From Xenorhabdus ishibashii (GTDB taxonomy: Bacteria > Pseudomonadota > Gammaproteobacteria > Enterobacterales > Enterobacteriaceae), in the NCBI RefSeq assembly GCF_002632755.1, contig NZ_NJAK01000002.1:407177-471176 (forward strand): a DNA stretch of 64,000 bases. The letters are read 5' to 3'. Of the stretch, positions 1-9,175 are shown one piece after another. The notes beneath the pieces were generated by a model. The model did not search any database and was not told where the DNA came from. It worked only from the letters and a program-made list of their open reading frames with translations. A program made the translations under genes and the position numbers. How positions within the stretch are numbered: the stretch's first letter is position 1; each line of letters starts with the position of its first letter.

Positions 1-22
1 CCGATACTAAAACAAGTATCGG
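1..22. terminator. Hairpin at the window edge, possible terminator
   Basis: An 8-bp perfect stem (1-8 with 15-22) closes a 6-base loop. The gene it would serve lies outside the window and no long T run follows, so the terminator reading is tentative. Bases 23-163 hold no gene that I can recognise. Confidence 0.3.
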
Positions 23-163
23 CATAATTAATGAGCAATTATTCTGTATAAAACTCAATATGAGAAAAACTACAATTATGGAGCACAACGTTCAACGTTG
101 TCTTCACCTGCGGAACCTATAGTGCCTTAATCATAGGCATCAGTTATTGATTTATCTCAAATC

Positions 164-1147
164 TTATAGCCATTTGCTCCGCCTTAACCACCACGCAAAA
201 GCCACCATTAATAATGACAATAAAAGAGTGAACAAACCGAATCCAAAGCGATACTCATTGCCTGGTATTCCCCCTAAATTGACACCGAATAATCCCGTCA
301 AAAAAGTGGTGGGCAAAAATACCATCGCCAATAAAGACATCATATAAGTGCGGCGGTTCATGGCATCCGCCATCATGGAAGTGATTTCATCAGCAAGAAC
401 TGCGGTTCGGGCAATACTCCCATCAAGATCATCGATCCCCCTTCCCAATCGGTCAGCAATTTCCTGCATTAAACGACGCTCTTCATCATTCATCCAGGGT
501 AATTTCTCACTGGCCAAACGGATAAAAATATCCCGCTGTGGTGCCATATATCGGCGCAGAACGATTAACTGTTTACGCAGTAATACCAATTCTCCGCGCC
601 CAGGAACTTTCTGTTCCAGAATATCATCTTCGAACTCAATCAGATTATCATGTAACTTTTCAATAAAGTCATTGGCTTCATCAGTAATGGCTCCGGCTAT
701 TTCTACCAGCCAATTTCCTGTACTTTTCGCACCAACACCATTATGCAAATCATCCAAAATTTGATCGATGGAATGAATTTTTCGATGGCGGCTGGAGATA
801 ATCATTTTGTCATTAATATAGATGCGAAACGAAACCAGATGATCGGGACGCGCATTATTATTACGGTTCACCGATCTCAAGGTAATTAAAGTTCCTTCAC
901 CTGTACGCACTACCTTTGGACGAATATTTTCACTCACTAACCCGTCCTTGACCGGAAACGGGAGCAAGGTTGTATTCATGATCCATTGATGACTGTCCGG
1001 ATCTTTATAATCGAGATGTTGCCAAACAGGCTGCTCTGATGTTACGGGTGAATCGTCCCCAAATGCCGTGATACCTCCCTTGCCATTTAATTGACAGGCA
1101 TAAATTGCATTTGAACCTTTAAATACCGAGCCATAGATCGTTTCCAC
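164..1147 (-). CDS. zntB: Zinc transport protein ZntB (CorA family)
   Basis: A 327-residue inner-membrane protein of the CorA metal transporter superfamily, the same length as E. coli ZntB, which moves zinc. The N-terminal two thirds are soluble and helical. The C-terminus carries two membrane helices joined by the family signature GVN in 'FGVNLGG', and ends in 'RRSKWL' as in E. coli. The start is GTG, preceded by AAGGAG about 6 bases upstream; the ATG two bases upstream of the GTG is in another frame. It is transcribed away from tpx and shares a roughly 250-bp control region with it. The assignment is firm; whether it exports or imports zinc is not visible here. Confidence 0.93.
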   Translation of the reverse strand: METIYGSVFKGSNAIYACQLNGKGGITAFGDDSPVTSEQPVWQHLDYKDPDSHQWIMNTTLLPFPVKDGLVSENIRPKVVRTGEGTLITLRSVNRNNNARPDHLVSFRIYINDKMIISSRHRKIHSIDQILDDLHNGVGAKSTGNWLVEIAGAITDEANDFIEKLHDNLIEFEDDILEQKVPGRGELVLLRKQLIVLRRYMAPQRDIFIRLASEKLPWMNDEERRLMQEIADRLGRGIDDLDGSIARTAVLADEITSMMADAMNRRTYMMSLLAMVFLPTTFLTGLFGVNLGGIPGNEYRFGFGLFTLLLSLLMVAFAWWLRRSKWL

Positions 1148-1399
1148 ATCTGCTCCTTGTTTGTACTTAAATTTCGTGCTGACTCTTCATCGCTTAATTG
1201 TATTTCCGGATGATATACACGGTACGACTATAGGAAACATTTTCCTTGCGTGCCTAATAATTGTTCTAAAAATAAATTATAAGACATTGTTAATTAAACG
1301 AAGGGAGAGTATTTCTGAACATTACATCTATTTTTGTGGGCAAGATCGCACTATTCCTTTACACTGACGACGCAGTTTACTTTATAGAAGGATTAAACC

Positions 1400-1903
1400 A
1401 TGACACAAACAGTCAAGTTTCAAGGTGGTGATATCACCGTTAGCGGAGATTTTCCACAAGCAGGTCAGGCAGCAAAAGAATTTACGCTAGTCGCTAAAGA
1501 TCTTGCTGATGTAACATTGAGCCACTACGCGGGTAAACGTAAAGTGCTTAATATTTTCCCAAGCATTGATACCGGTGTTTGTGCCACATCTGTCCGTAAA
1601 TTCAACCAACTTGCCAGTGAATTAGACAATACTGTCGTACTGTGCATTTCAGCAGACTTGCCTTTTGCTCAGTCTCGTTTTTGTGGTTCTGAAGGGTTGT
1701 CGAATGTTGTCACTCTTTCTACGCTTCGAGGTGGTAAATTTCAGGAAGATTACGGCGTTGCAATAAGTGAGGGTCCATTGGCTGGACTGACTGCACGTGC
1801 TGTTGTTGTTCTGGATGAAAATAACCAGGTTATTTATAGCCAGCTTGTTGATGAAATCACCAATGAACCTGACTATGACAGTGCATTAGCCGCATTGAAA
1901 TAA
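1400..1903 (+). CDS. tpx: Thiol peroxidase Tpx
   Basis: A 167-residue atypical 2-Cys peroxiredoxin that reduces lipid and alkyl hydroperoxides using thioredoxin. The peroxidatic cysteine is C61 in '[11 protein letters not shown]' and the resolving cysteine is C95 in 'SRFCGSEG', the positions used in E. coli Tpx. An AAGGA ribosome site stands 9 bases before the ATG. The gene is a single unit, convergent with tyrR and closed by a shared hairpin terminator, as in E. coli where tpx and tyrR are also neighbours. Confidence 0.96.
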   Translation: MTQTVKFQGGDITVSGDFPQAGQAAKEFTLVAKDLADVTLSHYAGKRKVLNIFPSIDTGVCATSVRKFNQLASELDNTVVLCISADLPFAQSRFCGSEGLSNVVTLSTLRGGKFQEDYGVAISEGPLAGLTARAVVVLDENNQVIYSQLVDEITNEPDYDSALAALK

Positions 1904-1975
1904 TTGTTTTATGATTGCTTTGGTTTTTCAACACAGCAACGCATTTTCTAAGACTTAGTCTTTAAAGCGCATTTC

Positions 1976-2024
1976 CTGGCGATGATAAAATCACAATTAG
2001 TTATTTTATCGTCGCCAGCTTATT
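1976..2024. terminator. Shared tpx/tyrR terminator
   Basis: A 16-bp stem with one G-U pair (1976-1991 with 2003-2018) is followed on the plus strand by CTTATTTTAT. It lies between the convergent tpx and tyrR genes and could stop both. Confidence 0.7.
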
Positions 2025-2065
2025 TTATATATTGAATATGGTTAAAAGCAGTAATACCTCAGTGA

Positions 2066-3658
2066 TTATTCATCGTCTTCATGTTCAACCAAGTGTCTCT
2101 TACCACTTAGACCATATTCCCGTAATTTATTGGCTATTGCCGTGTGAGAAACCCCAAGCCGTTTTGCCAGCTTACGTGTACTAGGATAATGGCGATAAAG
2201 ACGTGTCAGTACAGAGCGTTCAAAACGCTTACTGATTTCATCCAAAGAACCCACCAGAATATCTTCATTAAATGTTACCTCAGCTTCTAGTTCCGGTAAC
2301 CGGATATCCTGCGGGGTTAGTTTGTTATTCTCAAGTTGAGTCAATGCCTGATATATCGCATTGCGAAGCTGTCTAACATTGCCTGGCCAATGATAACCAC
2401 ACAAAAATTGCTCTAAGCCAGCAGAGAACTTAGGTTTATGCAAGCCCTGTTCTTGCGCAAAACGTGTTACAAAATAGTCCGCCAATGGCATGATATCCGC
2501 CTGACGTTCCCGCAAAGGAGGTAATGTGATGGTTAAGACATTCAGCCGATAATAGAGGTCTTCACGGAACTCTCCTTTTTGTACCAACTCAATTAAATTT
2601 TTCTGAGTGGCACAAATGATTCGGACATTCACCTTAACTTCACTTTCTTCACCAACACGACGGAAAGTTCCATCATTCAAGAAACGAAGTAATTTAATCT
2701 GCATCTGCGGCGACATTTCACCAATTTCATCTAATAAAACCGTCCCGCCATTAGCCTGTTCAAAGAAACCTTTTTTGCCCTCCAATGCATTGGGATAGGC
2801 TCCCGCCGCATAACCAAACAGCTCACTTTCTACAACATCATCTGGCATGGAAGCACAATTTAACCCAAGAAAAGGCTGTTTTCCCCTTGCACTGCGTAAA
2901 TGACAAGCTTTAGCAAATTCATCTTTTCCCGTCCCTGTCTCACCAACAAGCAACAAGGGAACATCAAGAACTGCCATTTTGCGAGCTTGCTCAACGATAT
3001 GAACCATTTTAGGGCTGACAGCAATAATCTGTTCAAAAGCGTCATCATCATTTACGGTTAATTTTTTGCGTAGTGACTCAATATGCGCCGTTGGATGGTT
3101 TTCACCAGAACGCAACATAATTACGGCACCTACGCATCTAACAACTTGATTTTCATCCATTAATTGCATAGGAATAATATTCATTCCATAATCTTGCCCT
3201 TTAATGGATAATTGCGCTGAATGTGGTTGATGATGCTCACTTTCAAGCCAGCGAAGAAAATTGTAATTGCTAATCAGATGACCAATGTTTTTTTGGCTAA
3301 TTTTTTCTTTACTGACACCAAACCATGCTAAAGCAGCGGAGTTAACCAGTTCAACATTGCCTTTCATATCAATAGAAAAGATAGGTTCAGGAACTGATTC
3401 CAACAGTGTCCACATCGCCCTATGCTCTTTCTCTGACGGCATAAAGGCAACGGTTCTGACATCAATAACGCCATTAATACGGCGAATTTCTGCCATCAAT
3501 TCACGGAACATATTGAAATCAATTTGAGTAAAATTAAGGTAAATACGACTTGCAGGAGAAATTTCAATTCCTTTCAGGTCAATATTTCGTAAAACGAGTA
3601 AATCAAGTAATTCGCGGGTTAACCCAATTCGATCCTGACAAGTCACTTCCAATCGCAT
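2066..3658 (-). CDS. tyrR: Transcriptional regulator TyrR of aromatic amino acid genes
   Basis: A 530-residue regulator that binds aromatic amino acids and controls their synthesis and uptake. It has an N-terminal ACT domain (about 1-75), a PAS domain (about 80-190), an AAA+ domain (about 205-430) and a C-terminal Fis-like helix-turn-helix (about 485-515). Walker A is 'GETGTGKDE' and Walker B is 'GTVLLDEIGEM'. The GAFTGA loop of true sigma54 activators is replaced by 'GYAAGAYPN', as expected for TyrR, which works with sigma70. It is about 17 residues longer than the E. coli protein, mostly as an acidic C-terminal tail. aroH, a gene of the pathway it senses, lies 42 kb away. Confidence 0.95.
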   Translation of the reverse strand: MRLEVTCQDRIGLTRELLDLLVLRNIDLKGIEISPASRIYLNFTQIDFNMFRELMAEIRRINGVIDVRTVAFMPSEKEHRAMWTLLESVPEPIFSIDMKGNVELVNSAALAWFGVSKEKISQKNIGHLISNYNFLRWLESEHHQPHSAQLSIKGQDYGMNIIPMQLMDENQVVRCVGAVIMLRSGENHPTAHIESLRKKLTVNDDDAFEQIIAVSPKMVHIVEQARKMAVLDVPLLLVGETGTGKDEFAKACHLRSARGKQPFLGLNCASMPDDVVESELFGYAAGAYPNALEGKKGFFEQANGGTVLLDEIGEMSPQMQIKLLRFLNDGTFRRVGEESEVKVNVRIICATQKNLIELVQKGEFREDLYYRLNVLTITLPPLRERQADIMPLADYFVTRFAQEQGLHKPKFSAGLEQFLCGYHWPGNVRQLRNAIYQALTQLENNKLTPQDIRLPELEAEVTFNEDILVGSLDEISKRFERSVLTRLYRHYPSTRKLAKRLGVSHTAIANKLREYGLSGKRHLVEHEDDE

Positions 3659-3784
3659 TTTTCTGACCTTATTTACACGATGTTTTTAACTGCCTGAATG
3701 TTACCTGTTACTATCCAATAGATGAAGCCTTGTCAGAAAAAGTTTACAAGAAAGTAAGATGTCAAGCTGGCATGACAATCGCCA

Positions 3785-4873
3785 TTAGCTGGCCACTTTG
3801 CTGTTAGCCGTGTCTTTGGCTGTACTTTTGTTTTTCATTGGTAACGTACTTTTAAGCTGGGTAAGCAATTGGTGACGAAAATCCCCTAACTTCGGTTTAT
3901 CTCCATCAATCCACGGCAAAGGCCGACATAATTCCATTGCCTTGATGCCCAAACGAGCTGTGAGTAATCCGGCTCCAATCCCTTGTGCAGCACGTGCAGA
4001 AAGACGAGCGGCAATATCCTGTGACAACCAGTCCATACCCACTTCCCTGATTAATTCTGATGCTCCTGCAAAGGCAATATTCAGCAATACCAACCGAAAT
4101 AAGCGGATGCGGCTAAAATAGCCTAACTCGATGCCATAAAGCGCTGCAATACGATTGATAAGGCGAATATTTCTCCATGCAATAAAGGCCATATCCACAA
4201 TAGCCAATGGACTGACCGCGATCATCAACGCCGATTCCGCAGCAGAGCGACTGATCTCTTGTTTAGCTTGTGTATCCAAGGCTGGTTGAACTAATTTACT
4301 GTATAGCATGACAATTTCACGATCATTGTGGGTTTCATGCACGGCAGCTTGCCAACGCTGTAATGCCGGATGTTGTTGCCCAATTCCGGCCTGTTCTGCT
4401 AATTTTTCACAAAATTGCTTTCCCTTGCCGATACCGTGACTTTGCAATAATATTTTCGCAGTATCTCGTTCTTCTGTACGCTGCCGCAAATGGTAAAGGC
4501 GTCGCCATTCCTTGATCACACTACCTATTCCTGCAAACACAATCATGCCGCCTGCTGCGGCGATCCCCAGGGCAATCCAGTCATGTTGCTGCCATGCCTG
4601 GTATATCCACTGAATACATTGGGCAACAACACTCATCCCCAACAACAAGACAGCACTGGAAAAAACTTTTCGCCAAAAACTGCGTTTCGGTTTCAGTACT
4701 GCATTCACCGCACCTTCAAATTCACTTTCCTTCTCTTCTGCTTCCAGCTCTGACATAACCGGATAGAATTCTTTTTCCTGTCCAGCGAATTCTTTTTTTG
4801 CTTTTAGTGGTGGTTCGGACGATGTTTGTACAAGGTCGTCAAAATCCATTCGCGGTTTCAAAGGTTCAGTCAT
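3785..4873 (-). CDS. ycjF: UPF0283 inner-membrane protein YcjF
   Basis: A 362-residue protein of the UPF0283/DUF697 family (E. coli YcjF, 353 residues). The first 65 residues are charged and soluble; two hydrophobic segments follow around residues 70-90 and 98-118, and a DUF697-like helical region fills the C-terminal half. The ATG overlaps the ycjX stop as ATGA, so the two are translationally coupled. In related bacteria ycjX and ycjF belong to the phage-shock regulon, which fits their place directly behind pspABC. The molecular function is unknown. Confidence 0.88.
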   Translation of the reverse strand: MTEPLKPRMDFDDLVQTSSEPPLKAKKEFAGQEKEFYPVMSELEAEEKESEFEGAVNAVLKPKRSFWRKVFSSAVLLLGMSVVAQCIQWIYQAWQQHDWIALGIAAAGGMIVFAGIGSVIKEWRRLYHLRQRTEERDTAKILLQSHGIGKGKQFCEKLAEQAGIGQQHPALQRWQAAVHETHNDREIVMLYSKLVQPALDTQAKQEISRSAAESALMIAVSPLAIVDMAFIAWRNIRLINRIAALYGIELGYFSRIRLFRLVLLNIAFAGASELIREVGMDWLSQDIAARLSARAAQGIGAGLLTARLGIKAMELCRPLPWIDGDKPKLGDFRHQLLTQLKSTLPMKNKSTAKDTANSKVAS

Positions 4874-6267
4874 GTTAATTTGTCTCCCAATAAAAATTCC
4901 ATCACGCTATCCATGCGGATATGGGGTAACGGTGTGTTGACATCGACGGGTTTTGGTCGGAATGATTCGAAATGAAATCCTTGTTTTTGCCAGAATTCAC
5001 TATTCGGCAAGCGCTGTGGCACTTCTCCCGGAAAAAATGTCAATAACTTATCATCTGACAAACGGTTACCCTTGATGGCAGGGATTTTTTCACCTTTATG
5101 CATAACAACGCCGCTCTCTGTTGCCTGAACAGATGCAAGCCCGACACAATCCATGCTGCTCCCTTCAAACGCCGCATTTTGCCACGCTTCCTGTACCAAG
5201 TGCTGTAAGAGTGAAACAAGATTGGCATGTTGATCTGGCGTAATGTGATCAGATTTGCTGGCAGCAAACAGCAATTTATCGATGCAAGGCGAGAATAAAC
5301 GACGAAACAGTGTTCGTTTACCATAATGAAAACTCTGCATCAGTTGCGTCAATGCAAGCCGCATATCATTGAACGCTTGCGAACCACTGTTCAATGGTTG
5401 CAAGCAATCCACCAGAACAATTTGCCGATCAAAACGCAGAAAATGCTCTTTATAGAATGCCTTAACAATATGATCGCAGTAATAAGCAAAACGTTCACGC
5501 AACATGCCTATATTGGTCTGTTTATCCGCCTTTGCGAGTTGCGCTTCCCCGATGCTGTCAATATCTGGCCACGGGAAGAATTGCAGCGCGGGTGCTCCCG
5601 CCAGATCCCCCGGCAAGATAAAACGGCCAGGTTGGATAAAATGCAAACCCTGCTGTTTACATTGATGTAGGTAATCCGTATAAGCCTGAGCGATTCTGGC
5701 AAGTAAGTTTTCATCAACAGGCGCCAATGGATCACATTGCTGGCATAACGCTAACCATGACTTCGCCCAATTTGCTCTTTCCCCTTTCAGTAATCCGTGC
5801 ATATGCCGTGACCACGCCAGATAACTTTGTTCCAGCATGGGTAAATCCAATAACCATTCGCCCGGATAATCGACAATTTCCAGATAAAGAGTAGAAGTTT
5901 CTTTAAGGTAACGAAACAGGGAATCTTCAGAACGATAACGCAATGCTAAGCGTATTTCACTCACACCGCGCGTTGGCGTCGGCCAGTCAGGGGGAGTGTT
6001 ATATAATTCTGTGACGTTCTCATCATAGGTAAACCGAGGCACCCCAAAATCTCGCTGGGGCACCCGTTTCACACCGAGTAAGCGTCCATCGCGCACAGCA
6101 GAAAACAGCGGCAATCTGGCTCCGCTGTGAACATGCAGAAGTTGGTTTACCAAAGAAGTAATAAAGGCGGTTTTTCCGCTGCGACTTAACCCTGTTACCG
6201 CCAGCCGCAAATGACGATCCATTCCACGATTAACGAGCGCTGTCAATTCGTTTTGCAACCGTTTCAT
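4870..6267 (-). CDS. ycjX: YcjX family P-loop protein (DUF463), phage-shock associated
   Basis: A 465-residue protein matching E. coli YcjX. A P-loop lies near the N-terminus in '[14 protein letters not shown]' (about residues 25-38), and a G-domain-like acidic motif 'EIVDYPGEW' follows near residue 130, consistent with a nucleotide-binding protein. It is transcribed in the same direction as pspABC, 98 bases downstream of pspC, and overlaps ycjF. The exact role is not known; the position argues for a job in the envelope-stress response. Confidence 0.9.
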   Translation of the reverse strand: MKRLQNELTALVNRGMDRHLRLAVTGLSRSGKTAFITSLVNQLLHVHSGARLPLFSAVRDGRLLGVKRVPQRDFGVPRFTYDENVTELYNTPPDWPTPTRGVSEIRLALRYRSEDSLFRYLKETSTLYLEIVDYPGEWLLDLPMLEQSYLAWSRHMHGLLKGERANWAKSWLALCQQCDPLAPVDENLLARIAQAYTDYLHQCKQQGLHFIQPGRFILPGDLAGAPALQFFPWPDIDSIGEAQLAKADKQTNIGMLRERFAYYCDHIVKAFYKEHFLRFDRQIVLVDCLQPLNSGSQAFNDMRLALTQLMQSFHYGKRTLFRRLFSPCIDKLLFAASKSDHITPDQHANLVSLLQHLVQEAWQNAAFEGSSMDCVGLASVQATESGVVMHKGEKIPAIKGNRLSDDKLLTFFPGEVPQRLPNSEFWQKQGFHFESFRPKPVDVNTPLPHIRMDSVMEFLLGDKLT

Positions 6268-6306
6268 GTTTCTCCTAAATGGGAATACTGTGAATCAGTC
6301 TTATCC

Positions 6307-6354
6307 GGCCTGTAATATCGGCAAAATTTAACATTATTTTCACTGTTACAGGCC
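6307..6354. repeat. Inverted repeat between pspC and ycjX
   Basis: A 9-bp perfect inverted repeat (6307-6315 with 6346-6354) flanks a 30-base AT-rich loop. No T tract follows on the minus strand, so it may be an RNA-processing or attenuating hairpin and not a full terminator. It could lower ycjXF expression relative to pspABC. Confidence 0.4.
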
Positions 6355-6361
6355 TGCACGC

Positions 6362-6724
6362 TCAGAGCTGACGAAAACGGCTGCGCACATTGTAAGTATC
6401 AGAAGTCACATAGCGTTCCATTTGACGCAAACGTGCTTCGCTTGCCTTCAATTGGTAATCTATTTCGTCCAACATCTTCTGTGCTGAGGGCTTTCTATAC
6501 TTTTCCTCTGCTGAATATCCCGCAGGTGCGGGATCCATGACAAAAGTCAAGATAATATAAGCCAGTACCGTTATGCCAAATAATCCAAAGAACAACGATA
6601 ATACTGTGATGGTACGAATAAGCGGAGCGGGTACGTCAAAATAATCTGCCAATCCGGCACACACTCCTTTAACCATCCCCTGATCTGGCAGGCGGTATAG
6701 TTTTCGGCGGTATTGATTTGACAT
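6362..6724 (-). CDS. pspC: Phage shock protein C
   Basis: A 120-residue inner-membrane protein that, with PspB, senses envelope damage and draws PspA off PspF. The N-terminal PspC domain reads 'GMVKGVCAGLADYFDVP', followed by a long hydrophobic helix (about 40-65) and a coiled C-terminal tail. I chose the ATG that overlaps the pspB stop as TAATG; an in-frame ATG five codons earlier lies inside pspB. No pspD follows, unlike E. coli. Confidence 0.94.
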   Translation of the reverse strand: MSNQYRRKLYRLPDQGMVKGVCAGLADYFDVPAPLIRTITVLSLFFGLFGITVLAYIILTFVMDPAPAGYSAEEKYRKPSAQKMLDEIDYQLKASEARLRQMERYVTSDTYNVRSRFRQL

Positions 6725-6951
6725 TATGACTGCCTCCAATTTGGATGTTCTGCGTCAAGGATCTCTTCTAACGTTTTGATTCGCTCCTGCATACGTCTGG
6801 CGTTCTCCGTCAACTGTTCCAAACGCTGAATTTCACTGTTCCCTAATTGATCCCGATTACTGTTCCGGTTGCTGTAATGCAGCCACAACCAGATGGGTAA
6901 GACAAAAAGCACAAAAATGATCAGCGGGATACCAAGAAATATATAGCCCAT
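6724..6951 (-). CDS. pspB: Phage shock protein B
   Basis: A 75-residue protein with one N-terminal membrane helix (about 4-24) and a cytoplasmic coiled-coil tail rich in Glu and Arg, the usual PspB layout and length. It partners PspC in the membrane sensor of the psp response. It lies 32 bases behind pspA and shares one base with pspC, so the three form one operon. Confidence 0.94.
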   Translation of the reverse strand: MGYIFLGIPLIIFVLFVLPIWLWLHYSNRNSNRDQLGNSEIQRLEQLTENARRMQERIKTLEEILDAEHPNWRQS

Positions 6952-6983
6952 TATCTTTCCTTAGTTATGTATGACATATGTCA

Positions 6984-7655
6984 TCATTGAGAATCTTTGA
7001 TATTCATTTTAGCTTTCAAGGCCGCTAATTGTGCACTGATTTCATCATCTGCCTTCAATTCTGCAAATTGCTGATCGAGTGATTTCTGTTTACCCAATCC
7101 AAAAGCTTCTGCTTCCGCTTCCATGTGGTCTATCCGGCGTTCAAACTGTTCGAAGCGTGCCATTGCCTCATCGATTTTACCGCTATCCAACTGACGGCGT
7201 ACCTGACGTGAAGATGCCGCGGCCTGATGACGTAGTGCCAATGATTGTTGTCTCGCACGGGCTTCTGTCAATTTGTTTTCCAGCTCACTGACTTCGCCTT
7301 TAATGCGTTCCAGTGTCTCATCCAGAATGGATAATTCGTGTGTTAGCGTTCCAACTAAGCTACTGACTTTCTGTTTCTCCATTAACGCTGCTCGCGCTAA
7401 ATCTTCTTTACCCCTGCTCAGCGCCAGTTCAGCTTTTTCTTGCCAGCCATCGTTCTGATGTTCACCCATGCTGATGCGACGCAAAAGCTGTTTTTTCTCT
7501 GCCAGTGTACGGGCAGAGGTCGAGCGGATTTCCACCAGTGTGTCTTCCATTTCCTGAATCATCAAGCGGATCATTTTCTGTGGATCTTCTGCTTTATCCA
7601 ACAGAGAAGAAATATTGGCATTCACGATATCAGCAAAACGAGAAAAAATACCCAT
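6984..7655 (-). CDS. pspA: Phage shock protein A
   Basis: A 223-residue coiled-coil protein of the PspA/Vipp1/ESCRT-III superfamily. It binds PspF and holds it inactive; on membrane stress it coats and protects the inner membrane. The start '[15 protein letters not shown]' is nearly the same as in E. coli. The ATG used is the second of two in-frame ATGs: it has a GAGG site 9 bases upstream, while the first (at 7661) would have only 3. The gene is read from the sigma54 promoter at 7745-7763, with a leader of about 80 bases. Confidence 0.96.
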   Translation of the reverse strand: MGIFSRFADIVNANISSLLDKAEDPQKMIRLMIQEMEDTLVEIRSTSARTLAEKKQLLRRISMGEHQNDGWQEKAELALSRGKEDLARAALMEKQKVSSLVGTLTHELSILDETLERIKGEVSELENKLTEARARQQSLALRHQAAASSRQVRRQLDSGKIDEAMARFEQFERRIDHMEAEAEAFGLGKQKSLDQQFAELKADDEISAQLAALKAKMNIKDSQ

Positions 7656-7744
7656 AGTCATAAACCTCTTTCATTAGAATATATATATGTTATGCCTGCG
7701 TACTGTTAAAACGGATACAAGATACACGCTAAGATACTTAACTA

Positions 7745-7763
7745 AATACAAAATACATGCCAA
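7745..7763 (-). promoter_or_regulatory. Sigma54 (-24/-12) promoter of pspABC
   Basis: Read on the minus strand, the sequence TTGGCATGTATTTTGTATT carries the -24 GG and -12 element of a sigma54 promoter (TGGCAT, 5 bases, TTGTA). It points at pspA. The divergent neighbour encodes PspF, the activator that such a promoter needs. PspF sites would lie farther upstream, at about 7780-7850, but I could not define them. Confidence 0.8.
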
Positions 7764-7871
7764 CTTTCTTGTCTTTATCATCCTATTGAAATAGTTGAGA
7801 TATTTTTTATTTGCGTTTTTATTGCAATCCGTTAATTTAGTCAAGTTGACCAATTTCTGGTGAAAAATACT

Positions 7872-8894
7872 ATGACTCAGTTCATTGATAATCTATTAGG
7901 TGAAGCAAACTGTTTTATTGAAATTTTGGAGCAAGTCTCAGCATTAGCGAAGTTGAATAAACCTGTTTTAGTTCTGGGAGAACGAGGAACAGGCAAAGAA
8001 TTAATTGCCCGCCGGTTACACTATCTTTCTCCACGCTGGCAAGGCCCTTTCATTTCCCTGAACTGTGCAACACTCAATGAAAATCTACTTGACTCAGAAC
8101 TATTTGGTCATGAGGCTGGCTCATTCACAGGTGCCCGTTCAAAACACCAAGGCCGCTTTGAGCGAGCTGATGGCGGAACCTTATTTCTTGACGAACTCGC
8201 TACGGCTCCCATGCAAGTACAGGAAAAATTACTGCGTGTCATTGAATATGGTCACTTGGAGCGTGTAGGCGGGACTCAGTCACTGCAAGTCGATGTACGT
8301 CTGGTTTGTGCAACCAACGAAGATTTGCCTGCTATGGCTGCCCGCGGAAAATTCAGGGCTGATTTGCTCGACAGGCTCGCGTTCGATGTCGTTCATATCC
8401 CACCATTACGCCAACGACAGCAGGATATTATGTTACTGGCACAGAGTTTTGCGATTCAGATGTGCCGTGAGTTGGAGCTGCCCTTTTTCCCCGGATTTAC
8501 TGACGAAGCCAAACAACAGTTACTTTCCTATCACTGGCCTGGAAATGTTCGCGAACTAAAGAATGTCATCGAACGCTCTATTTACCGACATGGTATTAGT
8601 GAAAATGGTAATAGAGAAAATGAATTAGATACAATCATCATCAATCCCTTTTCACTCTCACAGCAAGCTGCTCCCCTATCCACTGAGAGTGAGATGACCA
8701 ATAACTTCCTTCCCAAATTACCTGTTGATTTAAGGCAATGGCAAAACGATAGCGAAAAGAGTTTAATCATACAGGCTTTGACAGAAAGCCAATTTAATCA
8801 GAAAAAGGCCGCTGATAAACTTAATTTGACTTACCACCAGTTCCGCGGGTTAATCAAAAAACACGGTATTGATGTTAATGGCAAGATAGAGTAG
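7872..8894 (+). CDS. pspF: Psp operon transcriptional activator PspF
   Basis: A 340-residue sigma54-dependent activator made of an AAA+ domain (about 5-250) and a C-terminal Fis-type helix-turn-helix, with no N-terminal sensor domain, as usual for PspF. Walker A is 'GERGTGKELIA'. The sigma54-contact loop reads GSFTGA where E. coli has GAFTGA. The ATG at 7872 aligns with the E. coli start; an in-frame GTG at 7860 is the alternative. It is divergent from pspA, which encodes its inhibitor. Confidence 0.95.
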   Translation: MTQFIDNLLGEANCFIEILEQVSALAKLNKPVLVLGERGTGKELIARRLHYLSPRWQGPFISLNCATLNENLLDSELFGHEAGSFTGARSKHQGRFERADGGTLFLDELATAPMQVQEKLLRVIEYGHLERVGGTQSLQVDVRLVCATNEDLPAMAARGKFRADLLDRLAFDVVHIPPLRQRQQDIMLLAQSFAIQMCRELELPFFPGFTDEAKQQLLSYHWPGNVRELKNVIERSIYRHGISENGNRENELDTIIINPFSLSQQAAPLSTESEMTNNFLPKLPVDLRQWQNDSEKSLIIQALTESQFNQKKAADKLNLTYHQFRGLIKKHGIDVNGKIE

Positions 8895-8913
8895 ACAGAT
8901 AAAAAACGATAGA

Positions 8914-9034
8914 TAAAAAAGTAGCCGGCACCCGAGCCGGCTAATAAAAATACTGGAAGCAATGTGAGCAATGTCGTGCCTTATCTGAGATACCTACTTG
9001 CTACTGCAAGAGTGTCTCTCTGAAGAGCACATGC
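8914..9034 (-). ncRNA. ryhB: RyhB-like iron-responsive small RNA
   Basis: On the minus strand bases 8951-8977 contain the RyhB core, GACATTGCTCACATTGCTTC, with the flanks GCAC and CAGTATT that I recall from E. coli RyhB. The core is followed by a GC-rich hairpin (8922-8929 with 8936-8943) and six T residues (8915-8920), a textbook Hfq-RNA terminator. A Fur-type box (9038-9052) overlaps the expected -10. The 5' end is estimated at about 9034 from a TATCAT -10 element, giving about 120 nt, longer than the 90 nt of E. coli. RyhB represses messages for iron-using proteins when iron is scarce. The gene lies between pspF and sapA and no protein gene is on this strand. Confidence 0.88.
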
Positions 9035-9037
9035 GAA

Positions 9038-9052
9038 TGATAATACTTATCA
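9038..9052. promoter_or_regulatory. Fur box controlling ryhB
   Basis: TGATAATACTTATCA matches the 7-1-7 Fur consensus TGATAATnATTATCA with one mismatch. It overlaps the -10 region of the RyhB-like RNA, the position needed for repression by Fur-Fe(II). Confidence 0.82.
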
Positions 9053-9175
9053 ATTACACTTGTAAAGCATTTTATTGAGAATTTCTCTCGTTATCGTGAT
9101 CTGTCCGTTGTTTTTGAGCAGAAAGCGTTAATTAAGTTACAATGGCCAAACTCTTTTCTATGACTGACATTTTAT

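Noticed and set aside
8922..8943. Terminator of pspF
   Set aside because: The T run follows the hairpin only on the minus strand, and the hairpin is the end of the RyhB-like RNA. On the plus strand ATAAAAAT follows, so it is at best a weak pspF terminator.
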